Counted from the stretch's first letter, positions 36,391 to 50,810 are shown. The stretch: 64,000 nt of DNA from Atopsyche davidsoni (GCA_022113835.1 JAILWY010000027.1:13394501-13458500), one strand, 5' to 3'. Translations and numbers: made by a program. The notes: generated by a model from the letters alone, not told the origin.

Positions 36391-37406
36391 AAGGTTGTCC
36401 TAAAACTCACGTAAGAAGTAATTTTGATGGAAAATACAAATTTATAATAAAATAATTGTTTTTATTTATTGATTTAACAAGTATACAACATATAATTAGG
36501 ATGTATGAATAAGTATATCGTATAAATGGCCTTTAAAGCTTTACTTAACTTACATACGCATTCTCGTTGAAATCTTCCTTGAACATTATGCAGTTGCCGT
36601 CCACATCCATACCTTGCGATTTAAGCACAAAAAAAACAAGATGATCATGTCACGATAATTAAGCTCCATACACTGTTAATGCCTGACCAGCCGCATTTCC
36701 GAAGAAGAATAGTCCGATGATGCCTCCAGCCTAAATTCGCACCAAACAGTGACACATTGTGGATGCACTTGATTCTCAACAACCACTCGTAGGTTTTCTA
36801 AACCCCAAGATGAAAATGAACTTCATCACTGAAGATGATTTTGTTGAAAAAATCAGTACTCACATGTTGTTGTTCCATAATCCGTTCGAAGAATTTTATT
36901 CGTGTGCGTGGGCTTTAGTTCTTGAGTCGATTGAACAAAAAATGCAAATTTTTCGTGAGAATCCGCTGAAGAGAGCTTCTCGATATGTCCAATTCATGAC
37001 TACTGTGTCGAATTGATGTCGAATTGAAGCTACACTCTCACGGACTGCTTCGATGTTTTATGATGAAGGACGGACAGAGTGATTAGGATTATTAATTGAT
37101 CAAGCCTATCCAATTTATTAATTGATTTCTTCACATTTGATTAAGTTAAATCACTATTCCGACTTTATTTTGAACGAAAATTGCGATCTGTGGCTGCAAA
37201 ATCTTCATTTTTTTAAAAAATATTGCTCAACAATGAAAACGCGTTGTTCTGTCGTTGCCCTCGTCACGTCACGTCTCGACATCGTCATGTCAGCTGCCCT
37301 TTTTAATTATCCCGGAGCTGTCAGCTTTCAGGTTGGATTTATATTTGGAAATCTTTTCCCGCATAGATGGCCCAAAATTAAAATCTTGAGCGACTTTTGG
37401 GACCCC
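36391..37406 (-). pseudogene. Degraded Tc1/mariner-superfamily transposon and transposase
   Basis: The - strand carries transposase fragments in order: ESVASIRHQF and EALFSGF-like N-terminal parts (37070-36930), a FSDE-region remnant SVMKFIFILGF (about 36830-36795), then AGGIIGLFFFGNAAGQALTV (36730-36670) and MDVDGNCIMF (about 36610-36580). The GGIIG-FFF-N-AG-A-TVYG signature belongs to an insect IS630/Tc1/mariner group whose proteins often carry a DUF4817-type N-terminus. Several stops and frameshifts break it, and the first catalytic Asp and the QQDGA block are lost. Possible terminal repeats are GGTTGTCCTAAAACTCAC at 36393 and its counterpart ACTTTTGGGACCCC ending at 37406. Confidence 0.6.
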
Positions 37407-39577
37407 ATATATTTTCAAACCTTTAATACTTTGTAACGGATGTCTCCGAGCTGAGGGCCAGGTGCGGCTATTATTATGTTATAACTTTTTAAATATTAAA
37501 CCCCACTCTATAAAATACAGAACTATTTTGATAAAAACGAAGTGTTTTGTATTCATTAAAAAAAGTAAACTACGTTATATTCTTATCCTCTTCTCATCGC
37601 TTCGCACGCGTCGTTCTACTCCGCGAGGCAGGATTCGCAATTTTACAAATCCGTTATATCTTCATAAAAACTAACACGTCTTTTAAAAAAGAAAAATATT
37701 TTTATGTTACTCACGCAAATAAATAATAAAAAAAACCGCTTTATTATGCAAACACCTCACCCGGTTATAAGTTTTAGGCAACTGAGATGTTCTTAAACAT
37801 GGCACCCAAAATAGCTGTAAAATTTTACTTCATTGCGTTTCGCGTGCTATTTTTTTTACAGAAATATTTTTTTTACATTTATCTTTTTCATCAATTAAAA
37901 ATTTTTAATAGAAAAAAAAAAAAGGATTTGGCTTGACTCCATAAACAAACCAGATTATTTTATATTAAAAATAAATAACTTGAAGTTTTAATATTTTGTG
38001 CTACATATATTAAATTGAGTCATCGGTCATTGTAACCGCTGCTTATTTAATGGAAAAAAAATCCACAAACTAGTGTTGGATTTAATTTTAGCTTGTAAAA
38101 AATACAAAATAGTCTTTATATAAATCGTAAGTCTACACGAGTATAAAAATTCAACAAACTTAATGAAAGATATCTATATTAACATGAGAGATGATATAAT
38201 AAGTAATTGTACTTTATTATTGTTAGTAAATTTTATTCAATGTAAATATTTGGAAAAATGTGACATAAATTATGTAAACTGTAAAACGGTTTTTCTAAAA
38301 AAAAAAATTAAATACCTGTACTATTTTAACCTTTGATAATATGTTGTTCTCTCTTTACTCTTTGTTTTTATAATGAAATGTTTCCAAATCGGATGAAAAA
38401 AAAGTATACCATCGTATAGAAACATTAGTTCTAAGAAATAAAAAAACCTATCTTTATAATATAGCTAAATTATATATATTTTTAAATGTTTTAATATTCG
38501 GTATACTATATTTGACATTTACTATATTCTTTAGTAAGAATAAACAATTGATGAATATAAAGCCCTACAGTAGTCTATCTCCTAAAATCACGATTACGTT
38601 TGATTAAACTGTAAAGTCCACTTACACAAGAAGAGAAAGTAGACTTCTTAATAAAAATAGTCTGGTAATAATTTAAAAAAATAAAAAAAGTAAGATCTAC
38701 TAAAAATTATGGTAACTTAAAAAAAAACTCATTTAATATTAAGTTACATAATTAGAAGCATCCTTTCGAAAGACGGTAAGAGATATATAAAGCTATCGAC
38801 TTTTTATGGTAGCAGTTATAGAAACAGGCATATTTTATGATAATTAACGATATGATTGCTTTTAACTGAGATAAGTTAGTCGGCAGAACTGGTCCCCGCC
38901 GGCCGCTGACCCCGGGGGGCTCCGAGCCTCGCACAATGAATTCCGAGTGTCTCGCTCAAATTCGTCATTGCATGACTAATGTTTACATATCACTAAACAA
39001 GATGCTTATCAGGGAAGCGAACAGTTTGCCTTATAATTAGTATGCACAATGTGAATAATTTATTACCATTTAGTTTTGGCTTCTGCGGTGCGCTGATTGT
39101 ACTGTCAGTTAAAATCTGAAGTAGAAGTTCATATCTCGTCAGAACAATGAAACCTATCTTAGATTTGCGTAACTACCAACAACGTACAGTTACGTGCAAC
39201 TATTCACAATAACATAGAACCGATGCTTATATGGTCTCATCTTACATTACAAAACAATCAAAAGATTGCACATGTAACGGAATTGTAGCACATAAGAATA
39301 TACCAAAATTAATATAAACTAAATGTGTCTTTCTTTATTGCACTAAAAAATTAGAGTAATGGAATTTATACATAGGAATTGATATCGTCTAAAGTGAACA
39401 CCGCAACATGCTAAATTTGCTTGTTTTTTTATCTTGAACTTAGATACTCACATCGACTGCTTGTCTTCGAGCTATTTCTTGCGTATCTGTCGTTCTGTCA
39501 GATATCTGACACCATGGTTGATTCAATAGACCTACACAAAGCAGCCACACAAAATTACAAAGCTGGCAATAATCTTT
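37407..39577. other. AT-rich intergenic, no gene supported
   Basis: Long A/T-rich stretch. A GC patch at 38890-38940 is the only change in composition. Confidence 0.4.
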
Positions 39578-39785
39578 TCGATATTTAATTTTTTTTTGTG
39601 ATTTTCCACGTTTTTGGTTTTATTTGTGACCGAAAACATTTGAAAAAGCCAAAATGATAGGTTGGCGAAACCGGTTACAAATAAAATCGAAAACGTGGAA
39701 AACTCGCAAAAATAATTCTTATTTAAACATATCAAAATGGAATTCCACCAAGTGCTTTCTGTCAAAATTTTTAATATATTTACAA
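39578..39785. repeat. Foldback repeat family, copy 7 (inverted dimer)
   Basis: GTGATTTTCCACG and GGTTTTATTTGTGACCG on the left mirror GGCGAAACCGGTTACAAAT and ACGTGGAAAACTCGC on the right. The right arm ends with ATCAAAATGGAATTCCACC and GCTTTCTGTCAAAA. No clear flanking duplication was found here. Confidence 0.7.
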
Positions 39786-39872
39786 TCTTTCCATCACAAA
39801 ACACATATTTCCAGCATTTGAATCCACACATTGATTGATGAGCACAGAAAAATGTGTATTCACTGACCAGGT

Positions 39873-39930
39873 TTATTTATGATGGTAGCGCGCTTGCTTG
39901 CGAACGTGGGGCTCAAATCCGGGTGAAGTA
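39873..39930 (+). repeat. tRNA-like SINE head, sixth family
   Basis: TGATGGTAGCGCGC (A-box region, 39880-39893) is followed by GGGGCTCAAATCCG (B box, 39908-39921). The 156-codon open frame that starts at 39854 reads through it and continues without any recognisable domain. Confidence 0.5.
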
Positions 39931-42900
39931 TAAAATACGTGTGATACGTAAATTCAACTCATTTAAATTAATAATTGTTTTCAGGATCAAAGAGAAAAAA
40001 AATCGAGAAAAAACATCGCATGATGCAGATACGATTCGACCGATTCATGTAAATAAAAAAAAACAACTACTGAAAGCTATTGATGAACGTCAAGTGTTGA
40101 TCAGTCCGAGGACTGGGGACTTCTCGTGTGTGCTCAGATGCTCAGTGCTGGCAGATTGTCGTGAAGGCCGAGCGTCCGTTTGCGCCAGAGAGTCGCGGCT
40201 CACACTATCTAAAGATAACTTAATGAAAGTTGAGCGTCCTGGGATAGTTTGTGTTTCTTCTACCTCGTATTTTCGGTTTAAGATAATTTGGTATTTAGTA
40301 ATCATCGCTATTATTAAGCAGTAGTATTTAGAAGAAAATAATTTATTAATAAGTGTTTTTGGTACACAACGACACGAGTGGTACAGCAGTCGGTTTGATA
40401 AAAATTACTTTTAAGTCTAATGTATTAGTGATTAAAACTAATATATAAATTACCCGAAAGCTTATGTTGGGGTATTTTCGTGAACGTTGGCAAATAGTTC
40501 TTTTAGTTCTTCAAATATGTTTTTTATTAGATTTCACATTTATAGTATATATAACTAGCACAATACTAAAATGAAGACAAAACCTAAAACATGCAGCTTC
40601 AGATGGGCTAGGAAATGAAACAAAGTTTTTTTTATTCTTGTACACGGTAGACCAAAAAGGTATTTTTTTACAATTATAGAGATTAAATTTTTTAAAATAA
40701 ATAAAATAAAAATGTTTCCAGATTTTTCCTTTTGGTTCGGTTCTGAAACGTCCTTTATGAAATACGTTCACTGACACGCTCCGCGTTCCGATCTCTACCT
40801 GCTTGCTGGTTTATAATCCGCAGCCCAAAGCGAAGGGAGAAAATGCGTCAATGTGAATCACTAATCACAGATTTTTACTTAAATGTACTGTGAATTATAA
40901 GCCAAAATGCTTGAAAGGAGTACGCATGTACGAGAAATGACACACGCGCTGAGGTTCGAATCGACGTGCATTTTTTTCGTTTAACAGATCAACATCTACT
41001 TTTATTTTATAAAAACTCATCGATCAAAAGTATTCAAAAAAACTTTATTTTCAGAAAATGATTACAAATTACACGATAGTACTGAATCCTGATAAACGAA
41101 TACATCGGAGACTAGAGCATGCGGGAGCGGCGCCCGACAATCTTCAATATTCAATATTCAAAATATTTATTTGCTTATTATATAAACACATTGATAAGCG
41201 CTTTTTATTTATTTTTATGCTTTAAGCTCGGCATTTTAATTTTGATGAAATTTTACTAAGCTCAAGATGTCATTTCACAAAAAAATCTGAAATCATTTTG
41301 TGTATGTAAAAAACTATTACCTTTAAATTTCACTTATATTATACATGAAAAAGCTTCGTTTTTTTTGGCAAAATTTGGCATAATTAAATAATTTTTAATT
41401 TCAATTTTGAAATTTAATGAAATTATATAAAATCAATGTACATTTTTAAATTTTTATATCTGACATCGAGAGATTATAATTTTAGAAGTACTGTATATTC
41501 ATTTTCTTCTGTAAATGTGTGACCGGGAGGATTGCACTGCCCCGGGCCTTGCCACAAAATTTTTTATTTTTTAATTTAAAATTCAGTACGATAGCATTTG
41601 CAGAGGATAAACTTTGGTTTCATAGAGATAACCTTCTCAATATATATAAGCAGTGTAATTTTCGAACCAATATTTCTTATTTTCAAGTATATTTGAACTT
41701 TATGTTTTTATTTCTGTGACTATTAAATTTATATTCGAATCAAAAGGCATCAACAGGTTTAAAAATAGTTATTTTTTACACAAAAATACTTGCAGCATTT
41801 AGTTAAATTACGTATGAAAAATTACAATTCTAACTCCTTAACAATGTATTTTACAAAAGAAAAAAAAAGGAAATATTGGTACTGGCTACATATTCCATGG
41901 CTAACAAAACGACATTAAATTATTTTTATATCTGGAATAATAACAAATTCCTATAAACACTGACTCTAAACTGGAATCAATTTATATTATATATATTTGT
42001 ATGTTTGAAATTCATTTACCACTTTTGAGCAAAATTGAAAGAAAACAACGTTATTATTATAATTAGTATAAGGTGATCCCAAACTTTGGTTAATTATATG
42101 ATACAATGTTGGTCAAACACGTTACAATTTTAATATAACCAAAAGTTCATCTTTAAAATGTGAAACATTTCTGTTAAAAGTGGTATTAAAAGTTTAAGTT
42201 ATATTTTTATTGCAATATCAAACTTAATTTAGCATTTTATTACAAAAAATAGATTTTACCAAATTTACATTAAAACAAGGATTAGAGAAAAGTTATCACA
42301 ATTACATGCCTTGCTTGAGAAATGTTTTCTTTTTCTACGCATGTCAATAAGCAACAACTGTTTATAAATAAAAAAAAAAAGCACATTAAATAATTTTCAA
42401 AACAATTAATGTATAGTATATGAAAAATCAAATGTCCATATTTGATTTTTAATTTTAATAATGAACTAAAATCTGTATTATGAACATATTGAAAAACTGA
42501 CACTCAAATATGATATTTCAAGGTACAATTTTAAGGCTCTCCGAATTATTCAACTGACTTACTGGAGTATTTAAAATCGAGTATCACGTATTATATAATA
42601 GTAATATTAATTATCCAAACAATATACTAAAAAGTCATTTATAAAAAACAAACCTGTAATAATTTTGCTTTAAAAGAAAATTTAATGTAGATTTGAAATT
42701 ATTTTATATTTAAACTCATGGAATGAGTGGATGTTCTTTGAATTTTCATTCATAAATATTTTTGTTGTATTCTAGTTAATTTAGATGTATTTATTGAGCT
42801 CTAGTATTGAGTAGTTACATTGTAATATAGCAACATTTACGATAAAAAAGGGAAAATATATCACTCCGTAAATATAATTGAATTACTGTAGTAATATGAA

Positions 42901-45900
42901 ACACAGAAAATGGCGAGCACGCTATCTTTTTAAAAAGACGAAAGAAAATATACATTTTATGTTCAATTTCTATTTGAGCAAAGAAACCTCCAACGGCATA
43001 ATCATCGGCGACAAGCACTAACAATAATATCGACAAATCATTAAGAGACATAATTAAGTTTTTGTTCATCGGCGATACGGACAAGAAATATTAAAAGTAA
43101 TGTTTGAGAAAATTAACGAAAGATAAGGAAACACAAATTTTTATTGAATATAGTTTTCAAATGAATGAAAAATTTTCAATGAAACCACTAACAACGAACA
43201 CTTCTTCAGACATACCTTGAAAGGCGAAAGCGCTTTCGAGTAAAAAATATTGGATATTCCTAGCTATTAGGTATTTTTAGTTTGCAGTTTAAGTATGAAA
43301 TATTACAAATATTGTGAATAGGTATACACATAGTGTAGGGTTTCAAAATTATAAAATAACTAGTTAACAGAAAATATATCTTGGAATCGATTTTATATGA
43401 AAATTAGGTTAAACAATTACATAATTAAATATATATGTCAAAACATGATAATTAGATGTTTTCAAATCAGTATGTAATATAAAACGAAGTGTTTAAAAAA
43501 TATGAGCTTTTGAGTATCTTCAACAAGCTGACGGCTGTCCGCGGCGGGCCGCAAGCACTCTGGAGTTTGTTGTTCGGATGTTAGACCTGAAACACAAATG
43601 TACAAATATACAATTAATAAATTAAGCACACTAGCGGCACTACAAATAAATAAACGTTTCAATATAGCAGGGCTAAGCGGGAGACGGACGGAGATCGATG
43701 ATTTAGTTACCACGTCTCTGCAGAGTCACAGGCTGAACTGACTGACGTCTTGTCATGTATTTGTGGCTTTTTCGGCGGAACAGGAAAGTGTATTTCTTTA
43801 AAGCCTTCAGCTTGCTAGGTGACGTGTGTCACCAAGGGGATGGCTGAACTGACGTCACTCTTCGAGAGTAGAGAGCCGCCGAACAAGGGGCGGGCGGGCA
43901 GCGCGAAGCCATCGGCCACAGAGAAATCGCAAATACTTTCTTTCCTCGACAGTGAAAATTTATAAAGAATCGGAGAAGCACATCGCTTCGTCTTTTTGTC
44001 AGTGCCGACCCCGCGGCCGGAGAGTGGGGTCGTCAACCACTGGGCCGCGAGGCCGCTTTGCAAGGAAATGCCGCGTTTTATTGATATATTACAAGTAGTT
44101 AGGCGGAAAGGCTGTAAAACAATAATAAATCCGGATATGACGTCATCGAACCGCAGTTCACCCGGGTCGATTCCGGCAGATGACCGCGCCCGCTGACCTT
44201 TCGTAAAATCGTATCTCCAAACGCTGATTCTCCTCTCCGGGGGGCAGCACGAAATCATGGCCTTGCTTTTGAAAACATATTCAGATGCGCCTGTGAGTGT
44301 CGGTCACGATGGATTTTGGGAAGTCGCGCAACTGCCTCCGAGCGCTTCAGCTCCCCTTCCCCGTGCCTCGGCTCCCACGAGGCGGCGCTAACGGGATGCA
44401 TCCCGCTCGAGTAGTAAACGAGGGAAGGATTTCAAATGTATTGTCTTCACCGAATAAATCGAGCGTTCATATTGAGCGTAATCTATTTACAAATTCGAAT
44501 GAAGCATTAACTTTTAATACATCCCATACAAAATCAGACATGGTCTTAAGAAACTCTCGATACTCACAGTTGTAAATATTACGGGCTTTAATTCGTAACA
44601 GTTCTATTTTAAAATGCAATTACCGCCCCGGCCTCCCCGCACCGACGGACGCGGTCGGGAGTAGGTCGAGGTATTGAAATTAAATTCGCGAGTGGAGTGT
44701 TTCTTTATGAACTACAGAAGTTCACAGAAGTCTGCGTTCCCAGGCTTCCCGCGCAGCTGCGGCGAAATATTCAATATCATTGTTTTATGACGAGCGAACG
44801 AGTTAATAAACGTCTGTGCCGTTTCCATGTGGTAGTGTAATCTTTTGAAACGTTCAACATGGAAAATTAAATTTTAAAATGAAAATAGCATTTCTTTGGA
44901 AATATTTATATTTGCTTTCTCATGATATGTGATTTCGCAATGCTGGTGATAGCATTATATTTATATAAATAAAAAAAATATATCCATGTATTTTATGCAT
45001 TGATAAAATCAAATTTTCTTATATGTATTAAAAATTTAAGAATAAGAATTTTTTCACAATTTATATTTTATACCCCAAAATCAGATCAAATTCTGGTGGC
45101 AGCGTTTCGATTCTTCGGCCACACTCTATCCTCAACACCACTAAAAGTGCAAACCATAATAAGAATTTTTTTTATAAAATAGAGACAATAATTCGAGAAA
45201 CAACACTCAGCATGAAGTCCCGAGTAAAGGGCAACACGTTAAAGGGAAAAAGCTCGACAAAACATTGACCATGGTCGATATGTGAAACCCTGTAGTTTCA
45301 TTATTCGATGGTGTTTGGCAGTGAAACGACGCAAAGCAATACCAAAACCCAGAAGGTGTATTCTTGTAAAACACTAAATAAAATTAGTATAACTAAATAA
45401 TGAATTAGTTAGAACGGACTGCTTGATGAAATGTGAAAGTGTAGTGGTGCAGAGGGCTGGCCGGAGCTCCAGACGTCGTCCCTCCGCGAGGGCAGGTCGT
45501 CAGGAGCAGCGCGGCGTGATGTAACCATAAGCGATTCGCTATGACGCCATAAAGCGGCACGAGCGCCGCGCAGCTGGAGCTAATGGACTCCTCTCCGGGA
45601 TAAGGACCTCTCCTTGATCTCGAGCGCCGTGCTCCGTCTCCTAATGTATGCGCCACCACCGTACAAGGAAAACCCGAGTACTTCCCCCGTATACTCACGA
45701 GTGTTATTAGATCTTTATTTTCGTAGGTTAAGTCTAACTATGCAGTTAGTATTAAACAACGGACACATCTTAGCTGATATTATATTAAAATTATTTAGTA
45801 AATAAATAAAAAAATTAAATGTTTATTTTTAAATCATCGTTTCTTGGGTTCGTTATTTACTAGTTTTCTTGTGTGATATTTTTAATCGATAATTCGACTT

Positions 45901-46811
45901 TCCAGTTCTTAAACAATAATTAAATTACAAGATTCATTATTTTTCAATTAGTAAATTTACAAGAAATTTCCGGTTCTAGTTTTGGAGACGTTCACGAGCA
46001 AGACATATTTTAATAAAGCTATTGCCGTTAATGTTAGTTACTATGTATTGCCGATTGCTTTACAAAATAAATAAATGTGAAAATATAACTATAAATTAGG
46101 CATTTTAATGTATTTTTATTATTTATATCGTTTAGGAACATAATTAAATTCTAGAACATAGCAATAATTTACCTATAACAATTAAGTAGGTTTGAACACT
46201 TCTGGTCGATTGGAAGAGGACCCGACGACAGCGCGCCGACCTGCTTTACTTATCAAATACAAATATAATCATGATGGACGGGGACTCTGCCAAAGTACAC
46301 GAGCACGCGACATCTTCAATCATTGCTTCCATATTATTAAATCATCTATAAAGTCTTTAAGTCTGTTCTTTTTAGGAAGCTAAAATGTGATTTACAAAAA
46401 CGATGTTCTTTTCTTGTTATCTTCATAATTTATGTCTTTAATTTGTTATCTTTATATGTTGTAATTTATATGAATTAAAACATACAAAAATATATTAAAT
46501 AAACATTTTCATTTGAACAATATAATGAATATGAAAGATTGTCAAATTGCTAATTAGAACAACACTTTTTTATAATAGGTTTACGGAACTTCGTTGACAA
46601 CGCCTGTTTCGTAGGGTGTAGGAAAATTTATAAGATATAAAAATTGAAGCCTTCATCAAAGTCTCAGTAAAAGTTTACTTATTATCTTCAAATCAGAATA
46701 TTTTTAATTTTTAATAATTCATATTGACAAATGCGATGTCAATACAAATCGTTTTCGACCTAAGGGAAACAGATGTCGGGCCGATAATGTCAGTTTGAGT
46801 TTCACTTATCA
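39931..46811. other. Long intergenic stretch, no gene supported
   Basis: It is very AT-rich from 40.3 to 43.5 kb, with a GC-richer island at 43.5-44.8 kb. That island gives open frames (43815-44258 on the -, 44297-44575 on the +) with no domain, tRNA box pair or splice chain. Two TGACGTCA-type sites lie at about 43851 and 44138. No mobile element ends were noticed. Confidence 0.35.
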
Positions 46812-46880
46812 GAGAGGAGATCAATTCGGAGACCTCTCAGTCGAGAATCGATTGCCTAACCACTGAGTTAACATACTAAC
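46812..46880 (-). repeat. tRNA-like SINE head, seventh family
   Basis: On the - strand TTAACTCAGTGGTTAGGC is a near-consensus A box. The B box is weak (GGTCTCCGAATTGATCTCC). It is a likely SINE remnant. Confidence 0.45.
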
Positions 46881-47611
46881 AAACCTAAATAATATATTAG
46901 TGTTTTATTAGTTTTAAGAAAATACGTTTGCTTTTCGGTGTTTTTTTAAATAAGCGGGATTTGGTGTGCAAGTGTATTTGATATAAACTCATAAATTAAA
47001 CCAAATTTTTTATAACAACGTTATATTAATACGACGGCGTTCGGTCGCAGTGACGTCACGACACAAATTATCATTTAACACCGCATTAGTGGACAATGGT
47101 CGCACAGACTGCGGCCGCGCTGGACGGTAAATGGATTTACTATTGAATGAATCCGTAAAACTTATCGCGATCTGCACGGCTGTGCGCGAAAAAAATAACA
47201 GCTTCCGTTAGCAGTCGCACGACGTCAGGTCGGATTATTTAGCGTTATTAAATATGGAAACGCGAAGGAATTCTTCGAAAGTCCTAATACCGTTACAGCA
47301 AATCGCTCGATCGACATTCGCATAAACACACACCGTAAACTCAATTTTACAGAATCGTACGCTTCTTATCTCAAGATACCCTGAAGAGTCAAAACAATTT
47401 ATTCAAATAGAATACTTAAATAATGTATATATCCTTTATTTAATTTAAACTAACAAACGTGCAAAAACTAAGGGCAACGGGGATCGATTGGTTTTTTATG
47501 TGTTTTAATTTCATATAGAGAGTCAAAATAGTAATCAATAATAAGGTGAAATATGGTAATTTGTGTTTATTCTACCCATGCTATAGGCGAAAGGTTGTTG
47601 CATCTGCTACT

Positions 47612-47680
47612 TGACACAGAGTTGGTGAACAGACACGACTTTGCACTAAAGAAAAAGGTTTTGATTCAATTCATGGCATG
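47612..47680 (+). repeat. tRNA-like SINE head, eighth family
   Basis: CAGAGTTGGTGAACAG (A-box-like) is followed by GGTTTTGATTCAATTC (decayed B box) at tRNA spacing. Low confidence. Confidence 0.35.
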
Positions 47681-50003
47681 ATATATATTATTAGTTGTCA
47701 ATCTGCGCTCATCGATCCGCTAAGCGCTTTGTATAGAGTGCTGATACCTCCTTAAAGTCGGCAAGTAATTTATGTAAAGCCATAAAGGTAGCGAGTACCC
47801 GGGACCAGCGACGAGTGACTCCAGTGTTTGAAATGTTTACCGACGGTTTGTGTCCATCGGAGTTGCCGAGTTCTCCCTGCGGCGCCGAACGAGTCTCGAT
47901 CTCATGTGTAACCATTCGCCCATACAACGGGACTGAATCATCTCAATTTACAACCAAATTGGAGAAGTTTTACTCTTGTACGAGTATTACTGTTTCCAAT
48001 GCAAATTGTGTGATTTTTGCTGGAACTCTGTGATTGTTACAATAATTTCCAACAAAAGAAATTTATTTTGAAGATGAAGTGAAGAGTGTTTTTTCTTAAA
48101 TATCTAGTTTTTAGTGGCGTGCAGAATAATACATGAATAATATAGTGGTTTGGGTTTTCAAACATATTTTCACAGATTAAAAAGAAAATTAGCAGATAAA
48201 GTTTTGTTTTAGCGAAATTGAAATACCTGTAAGATACACAAACGATTTAAACGAAACAGAAATTTTCGCGGTTCTGCTCAAATTACAAGAGCACCGCTAA
48301 TATACGAGATGTGTTTTGAGTAAAAATTGCACATTGAGCAATCAAGTTTATTACACGTTACCTGATTTTATACACAGCGCCTTCAACATTGTAGATAATA
48401 CAAATATGGGAGACATTTCAAGCACATACATTTAACATATTATGTCGATTTTTTTACGTGGACGAGTGAAATTTTAAGTGCCTTTAATGCGATAGTGCTG
48501 GATAATGTCAACATAAAATTATACATGTAAATTTACCCCAAAATATGAAAATTAACCGATCAGAAGAAGCTGGCTTTTGCAATTATCCAGAAAATTTAAT
48601 TCAGGCAATACAATTTGAAATATGGCCATGTAAAATGGCTTTCCAGAGTGAAACTATTATTTACAATCCTCTCCATTATTCAAACATTTCTAACACGATG
48701 ATAATCTATTATAGAAATTATTTACAAAATATAAACATAATAGATTGAATTAATGATAAATTGAATTATTATTTAAGGTTCCCGTGAAAAACTATTCAAA
48801 TATTTACAAAAAATAAATTAAGAGATACAGCTGGCTTAAACAATATTTGATTGATTCGATTGATTGATTGATCGGTTGCCATGACCACCGGCACCAGTCT
48901 GCGTCGGCCGGGCGGGAGCGCGACGAGGCAGCTTGCGGGAGAGCGCACTATATATATATATATATTGATAACACTCTTTTTTAATAAATTTTTCCACTCT
49001 GTATACATAATTTACCGATAAAATTTAAAAAAGCAGCTATTAAAAATTTCACGACGTGTTTCTGTATTTGACGCCTTTCAGCCAAGAAGTAAAAAGACGT
49101 CGATGCCGCAGATCTGCAAGCGCCATGCTAATTGCATTGGGCACGTTCGTTTGGCGCAAAGCGAGTCGAGGGCGGCTCGTGACCGGCGTGCTGCTCATCG
49201 CGCGTCATGCTGTAATCGCTTCAGTAACAAGTCATTTGACTGAGAAATCGTCAACTGTCTGGCTTTCTGATGGCGGAGATATTTATGATTATTTATGGAC
49301 TTCTGCCACGAACTGATGTTCAATGGTGGCAACATATACTTGCTCGCGCTTATTGATATAAAAATATATCGGTTTGACACGAATATATTAATTGTACAAT
49401 TGTATCGGTCTCGGGTATTCTTTCCCAATCACAATGTGCTCAATGAAGTAGCCTGACATACTCCTACCGTGGTCGATGAGGAGAATGGCATCACATCGGC
49501 GCTATTATCTAGTCAATAGTATAATTCATCAGGATACAGATTAGAGACAAAAATAATCTTTTATTGGTTACAATAAATGATAATAAATATTGAAAGTTTT
49601 GCATTTACAACTTACATTACATCTTTCTATACGTAAAGAAAAAAATCCTGATTATTACCCATACATACTCTAAGCGAGATTCGGTCGTTGAGAATTTAAA
49701 TTGAAAGCAAATTAGCCAATCAGTAATTTTCTTTAAAAATGGGTTTAATGTCAAAGATGTTCAATAGCATAAAAAAAATTTCAAAATTAACGTTTCGGCA
49801 TGGGTACCAAAGACATTTATAAAAAATCAAGATACCAGAATGAATTATATTATTTAAAAATGCCAAAATTTTAGAATATTAATCAAAACTTGATGCGACT
49901 TATCACCCGCGACAGATGGGCCATTTACGTCGACCGGCAAGGATCGGCACTCGATAAAAGGTTGGCGTCGCCTCCTCCGCAAGCCCGGAAGGCGGTGGAG
50001 AGC
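47681..50003. other. Intergenic, no gene supported
   Basis: The open frames 47709-48033 (both strands) and 49056-49428 have no domain. A short TA tract lies at 48949-48966. Confidence 0.35.
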
Positions 50004-50133
50004 CCCCCCCCTCGCCCCCCCCGCCCCCTCGCCCCCCTCGCCCCCCTCGCCCCCCCGCCCCCCTCGCCCCCCTCGCCCCCCTCGCCCCCCCGCCCCCCCT
50101 CGCCCCCCTCGCCCCCCTCGCCCCTCACCCCCC
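50004..50133. repeat. C-rich 9-bp minisatellite
   Basis: Units of CCCCCTCGC and close variants span about 130 bp. The - strand is G-quadruplex-prone. Proline- and glycine-rich open frames over it are artefacts. Confidence 0.93.
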
Positions 50134-50503
50134 CCGCGCCCTCGACACGCGCCGGGGCGTTGCAATCGCGCCTACCAAATTATGCGTTTCAATTCGACGC
50201 GTGAATATTCCGCGCGTTATTATGTGAGTTCTTTTGTCGTTGAATTGTGATTTCTATGGAAGTTGTCGGATATTACGTAAATTATGAGAGAGGTGTGGAC
50301 AATGGACGAATATCGGGATACGTTTCCGTAGAAAATGCTATGGGTTGATGTCTGTAGGTCAAACTAATAACTTGTAAAGAGTTTAATCTAAAGTAACTGT
50401 CACCGTTTATTTGTATTATTATATATATTTCAGAATATCAAATTTTATCCCGATACACGATTATTGTTTTTAAAAGAAAAGGTTTTAGGTAATATTTAAC
50501 CAC

Positions 50504-50810
50504 TAGTAATGTAGCCCGTCACAAAATGACGAATTTGATGAACGATGCGTCTAAATTCTCGCGGTGAACGACATCTCGCGGCGAAGAAGTGAATTATATA
50601 ATTAAAGTTTAGCTAAAGCATATTTTAAAGTTTATGAATGAAAATATTATCCTATCGTCTTGAAATTCGGCACATAGCTGCGGAAAAATTTACTTAACTT
50701 ATGTGCAAAAAATCAGCGTTGTATCTTTTAAGATATTCTATACAGAACGGAAAAATGAAACATACATACAAACATACAAATAAACACACAATGGCTATTA
50801 TTATAGTAGA
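50504..50810 (-). mobile_element. Non-autonomous Helitron, 307 bp
   Basis: Read on the - strand it begins with TC (TCTACTATAATAATAGCC) directly after an A. It ends with a hairpin CGTCA-TTTTG-TGACG, an 11-nt spacer and CTAG, followed by T. This is the full set of Helitron hallmarks: 5' TC, 3' hairpin plus CTRR, insertion between A and T, and no target duplication. It has no coding capacity. It lies 3' of the ATG16L1 gene. Confidence 0.8.

Noticed and set aside
39854..40324. 156-residue open frame on the + strand
   Set aside because: It begins in a tRNA-like SINE head and has no recognisable domain.
40940..40970. B-box-like GAGGTTCGAATCG
   Set aside because: No A box at tRNA spacing; an isolated match.
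43815..44258. 147-residue open frame on the - strand
   Set aside because: It lies in a GC-rich island where long frames are expected. No domain, start context or splice support was seen, and frames on the other strand are equally open.
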